Below are positions 3,884-5,440 of a stretch of 5,440 nucleotides of DNA, piece after piece. The DNA lies in assembly GCA_009778835.1 (NCBI GenBank), contig WRFK01000118.1:1-5440 (forward strand), in the 5' to 3' direction. Each line of letters opens with the position of its first letter. The stretch's first letter is position 1. The notes beneath the pieces were generated by a model. The model was not told the origin of the DNA. It did no database searches and saw only the letters and a list, made by a program, of their open reading frames with translations. The position numbers and the translations under genes were made by a program. The stretch is from Spirochaetaceae bacterium. Lineage in GTDB: Bacteria > Spirochaetota > Spirochaetia > CADAEX01.

Positions 3884-5440
3884 CTATTTTATAAGATATT
3901 CCTTCAGATTCGTAAAAACTTCTTCCATATCCAGAGGCTTACCCATGTGCCCATTCATCCCTGCCTCTTTGCATCTTTTTATGTCCTCGGTAAATACGTT
4001 TGCAGTCATTGCTATTATAGGTACAGGATTCCTTGGAATACCGTAAATTTCCGCTTTTTTTTCAAAAGCCCTGATACGTCTGGAGGCTTCCAGGCCATCC
4101 ATTTCAGGCATCTGCATATCCATAAAAATCATATGATAACGGTCTGGATCTTTTATGAACATATTTACCGCTTCAACACCATTTATAGCGCAGTCTATTC
4201 CAAGCTCCGTTGGTTCCAGCAGAGTCATGACAATTTCCCGATTGATTTCTACATCTTCTGCAATAAGGATACGATATCCTTTTAAAGAAGGAATTTCCTT
4301 GTCATCACCGGGTACAGGGATATTATCACTGCCCAAACATTCGCTTATAAGATCGGCAATGGTCGAAGGGAAGAGCGGCTTTGAAATAAATTTTTCCACC
4401 CCTGCCTCTTTTGCATCCTTCTCCAGAGCACTCCGCTCCGAATCCGATGCCATTATTATTACCACCGATTTATCCGGATGTGATTCTTTAATAAAGCGGG
4501 TCAAATCAATACTGCTCATACCCGGTATTTTCCAGTCTATAAAATAAATATCATAAGCACCGTGTTTTTCTATATTTGACAGGGCATCTTCCCCATTTGC
4601 CACAGAATCGCAGAAAAACCCTATTCTGCTTGCAATATCCATAAAATACTCCCGGACACCCTTATCAGCATCAACTATGAGAGTACGAACTGTATTGAAA
4701 TTGATCCCGGGCTTTAGAAGCCCTTCTTTTGTTTCCGCAACTTTTTTAAGCTGAACAGTAAATATAAAAGCTGCTCCTTTGCCCATTTCTGATTCTACCC
4801 AAATTTTACCGTTCATCATTTCCACGATCCGTTTTGAAATGGCAAGACCAAGACCAGTGCCTCCGAATTTACGGGATATATTGCTTTCTGCCTGCTGGAA
4901 AGAAGTAAATAATTTGGCTTGCTGTTCCGGGCTAATACCAATGCCCGAGTCCTGCACCATAATCTTAATGGTACAGATTTCGTTATCTTCATTTTCCAGA
5001 GCTGTTTTTAGATTAATAACCCCTTCATGAGGCGTAAATTTTATTGCGTTACTCATAATGTTTGTGATTACCTGAGTAAGGCGCTGATCATCTCCCAACA
5101 GCGGAGAAGGAATATTTTTGTCCAGGTGCACCGTAAAAACCTGTTGTTTTTCTTCGGCCTTAAAAGAAATAACACTCACCACTTTCTGGAGCATTTTTTC
5201 AAATCTGAACTCCACAGGAACAAGTTCGAATTTATTGGCCTCGATCTTGGACATATCCAGAATATCATTTATAACTCCCAGCAAATGGTTGGAAGCATCG
5301 TCTATTTTACCAAAGGCATAATCTTTTCGTTCTATATCATTGGCTTTTTTTCCTATAGAGGTCATTCCGATAATTGCGTTCATTGGGGTGCGCATTTCAT
5401 GACTCATGTTGGAGAGGAAATCACTTTTTGCGCGGCTTGC
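3884..5440 (-). CDS. Hybrid sensor histidine kinase, HisKA-HATPase_c-REC-REC (5' end outside window)
   Basis: The visible 518 residues are the C-terminal part. Eleven codons (ASRAKSDFLSN) precede the first visible Met at 5407, so the true start and sensor region lie beyond the edge. Numbering from that Met: H-box SHEMRTPMN with phospho-His H3, N-box NIMSNAIKFTP (116-126), G1 box DSGIGI (153-158), F-box-like FTSFQQAE (167-174) and GGTGLGLAI (182-190) make a complete kinase core. REC1 (about 239-358) has phospho-acceptor D291 in YFIDWKIPG, S321 and K343, but VDAD (245-248) puts Ala at the second acidic-pocket position. REC2 (about 377-505) has E384, D385, D430 in FMDMQMPEMDG, T468 and K490, and looks fully competent. 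The protein ends right after REC2, with no HPt domain, so phosphate would go to a separate HPt protein or REC2 acts directly. It is probably membrane-anchored in full length, but that part is not visible. It is convergent with purC; no partner gene is seen. Confidence 0.93.
   Translation of the reverse strand, partial: ASRAKSDFLSNMSHEMRTPMNAIIGMTSIGKKANDIERKDYAFGKIDDASNHLLGVINDILDMSKIEANKFELVPVEFRFEKMLQKVVSVISFKAEEKQQVFTVHLDKNIPSPLLGDDQRLTQVITNIMSNAIKFTPHEGVINLKTALENEDNEICTIKIMVQDSGIGISPEQQAKLFTSFQQAESNISRKFGGTGLGLAISKRIVEMMNGKIWVESEMGKGAAFIFTVQLKKVAETKEGLLKPGINFNTVRTLIVDADKGVREYFMDIASRIGFFCDSVANGEDALSNIEKHGAYDIYFIDWKIPGMSSIDLTRFIKESHPDKSVVIIMASDSERSALEKDAKEAGVEKFISKPLFPSTIADLISECLGSDNIPVPGDDKEIPSLKGYRILIAEDVEINREIVMTLLEPTELGIDCAINGVEAVNMFIKDPDRYHMIFMDMQMPEMDGLEASRRIRAFEKKAEIYGIPRNPVPIIAMTANVFTEDIKRCKEAGMNGHMGKPLDMEEVFTNLKEYLIK

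Noticed and set aside
3947..5321. Plus-strand open frames opposite the histidine kinase
   Set aside because: They are antisense shadows of a gene with complete kinase and receiver motifs; none has a convincing ribosome binding site or recognisable domain.

Overview
The window looks like a chromosomal segment of a low-GC Gram-positive anaerobe, most likely a Lachnospiraceae or other Clostridia member. This rests on the AT-rich spacers, strong GGAGG-type ribosome binding sites, an extended clostridial-style citrate synthase N-terminus, and a hybrid histidine kinase with two receivers of a kind common in that group. Genus and species cannot be read from the sequence. I see no RNA gene, CRISPR array, transposase or phage gene.

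Layout from left to right. Positions 1-1240 (minus strand) hold two overlapping tandem genes for short citrate-synthase-fold proteins related to citryl-CoA lyase and to the C-terminal module of ATP-citrate lyase. The promoter-proximal one (344-1240) is complete, but two of the three classical catalytic residues appear substituted. The second (1-356) is cut by the window edge. Positions 1241-1536 are a divergent control region with two ATAA-N7-TTAT dyads, a LysR-type (CcpC-like) operator pattern. One dyad lies inside a 21-bp palindrome with perfect 9-bp arms. Positions 1537-2877 (plus strand) encode a full citrate (or methylcitrate) synthase with an intact His-His-Asp triad. A short spacer with a GC-rich hairpin follows, then a divergent stand-alone SAICAR synthetase gene (purC, 3009-3686). 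Between purC and the convergent kinase gene lies a 149-bp imperfect palindrome (3687-3835). Positions 3884-5440 (minus strand) encode the C-terminal part of a hybrid sensor histidine kinase (HisKA, HATPase_c, REC, REC); its sensor region lies beyond the window.

The most notable arrangement is three citrate-synthase-superfamily genes around one divergent promoter region that carries citrate-regulator-like operators. My inference is that the canonical synthase makes citrate (or a homologue), and that the short tandem pair forms a heteromeric, possibly re-purposed, acyl-CoA/citrate-type enzyme controlled by a LysR-type metabolite sensor. The purC and kinase genes show no obvious functional link to this cluster.
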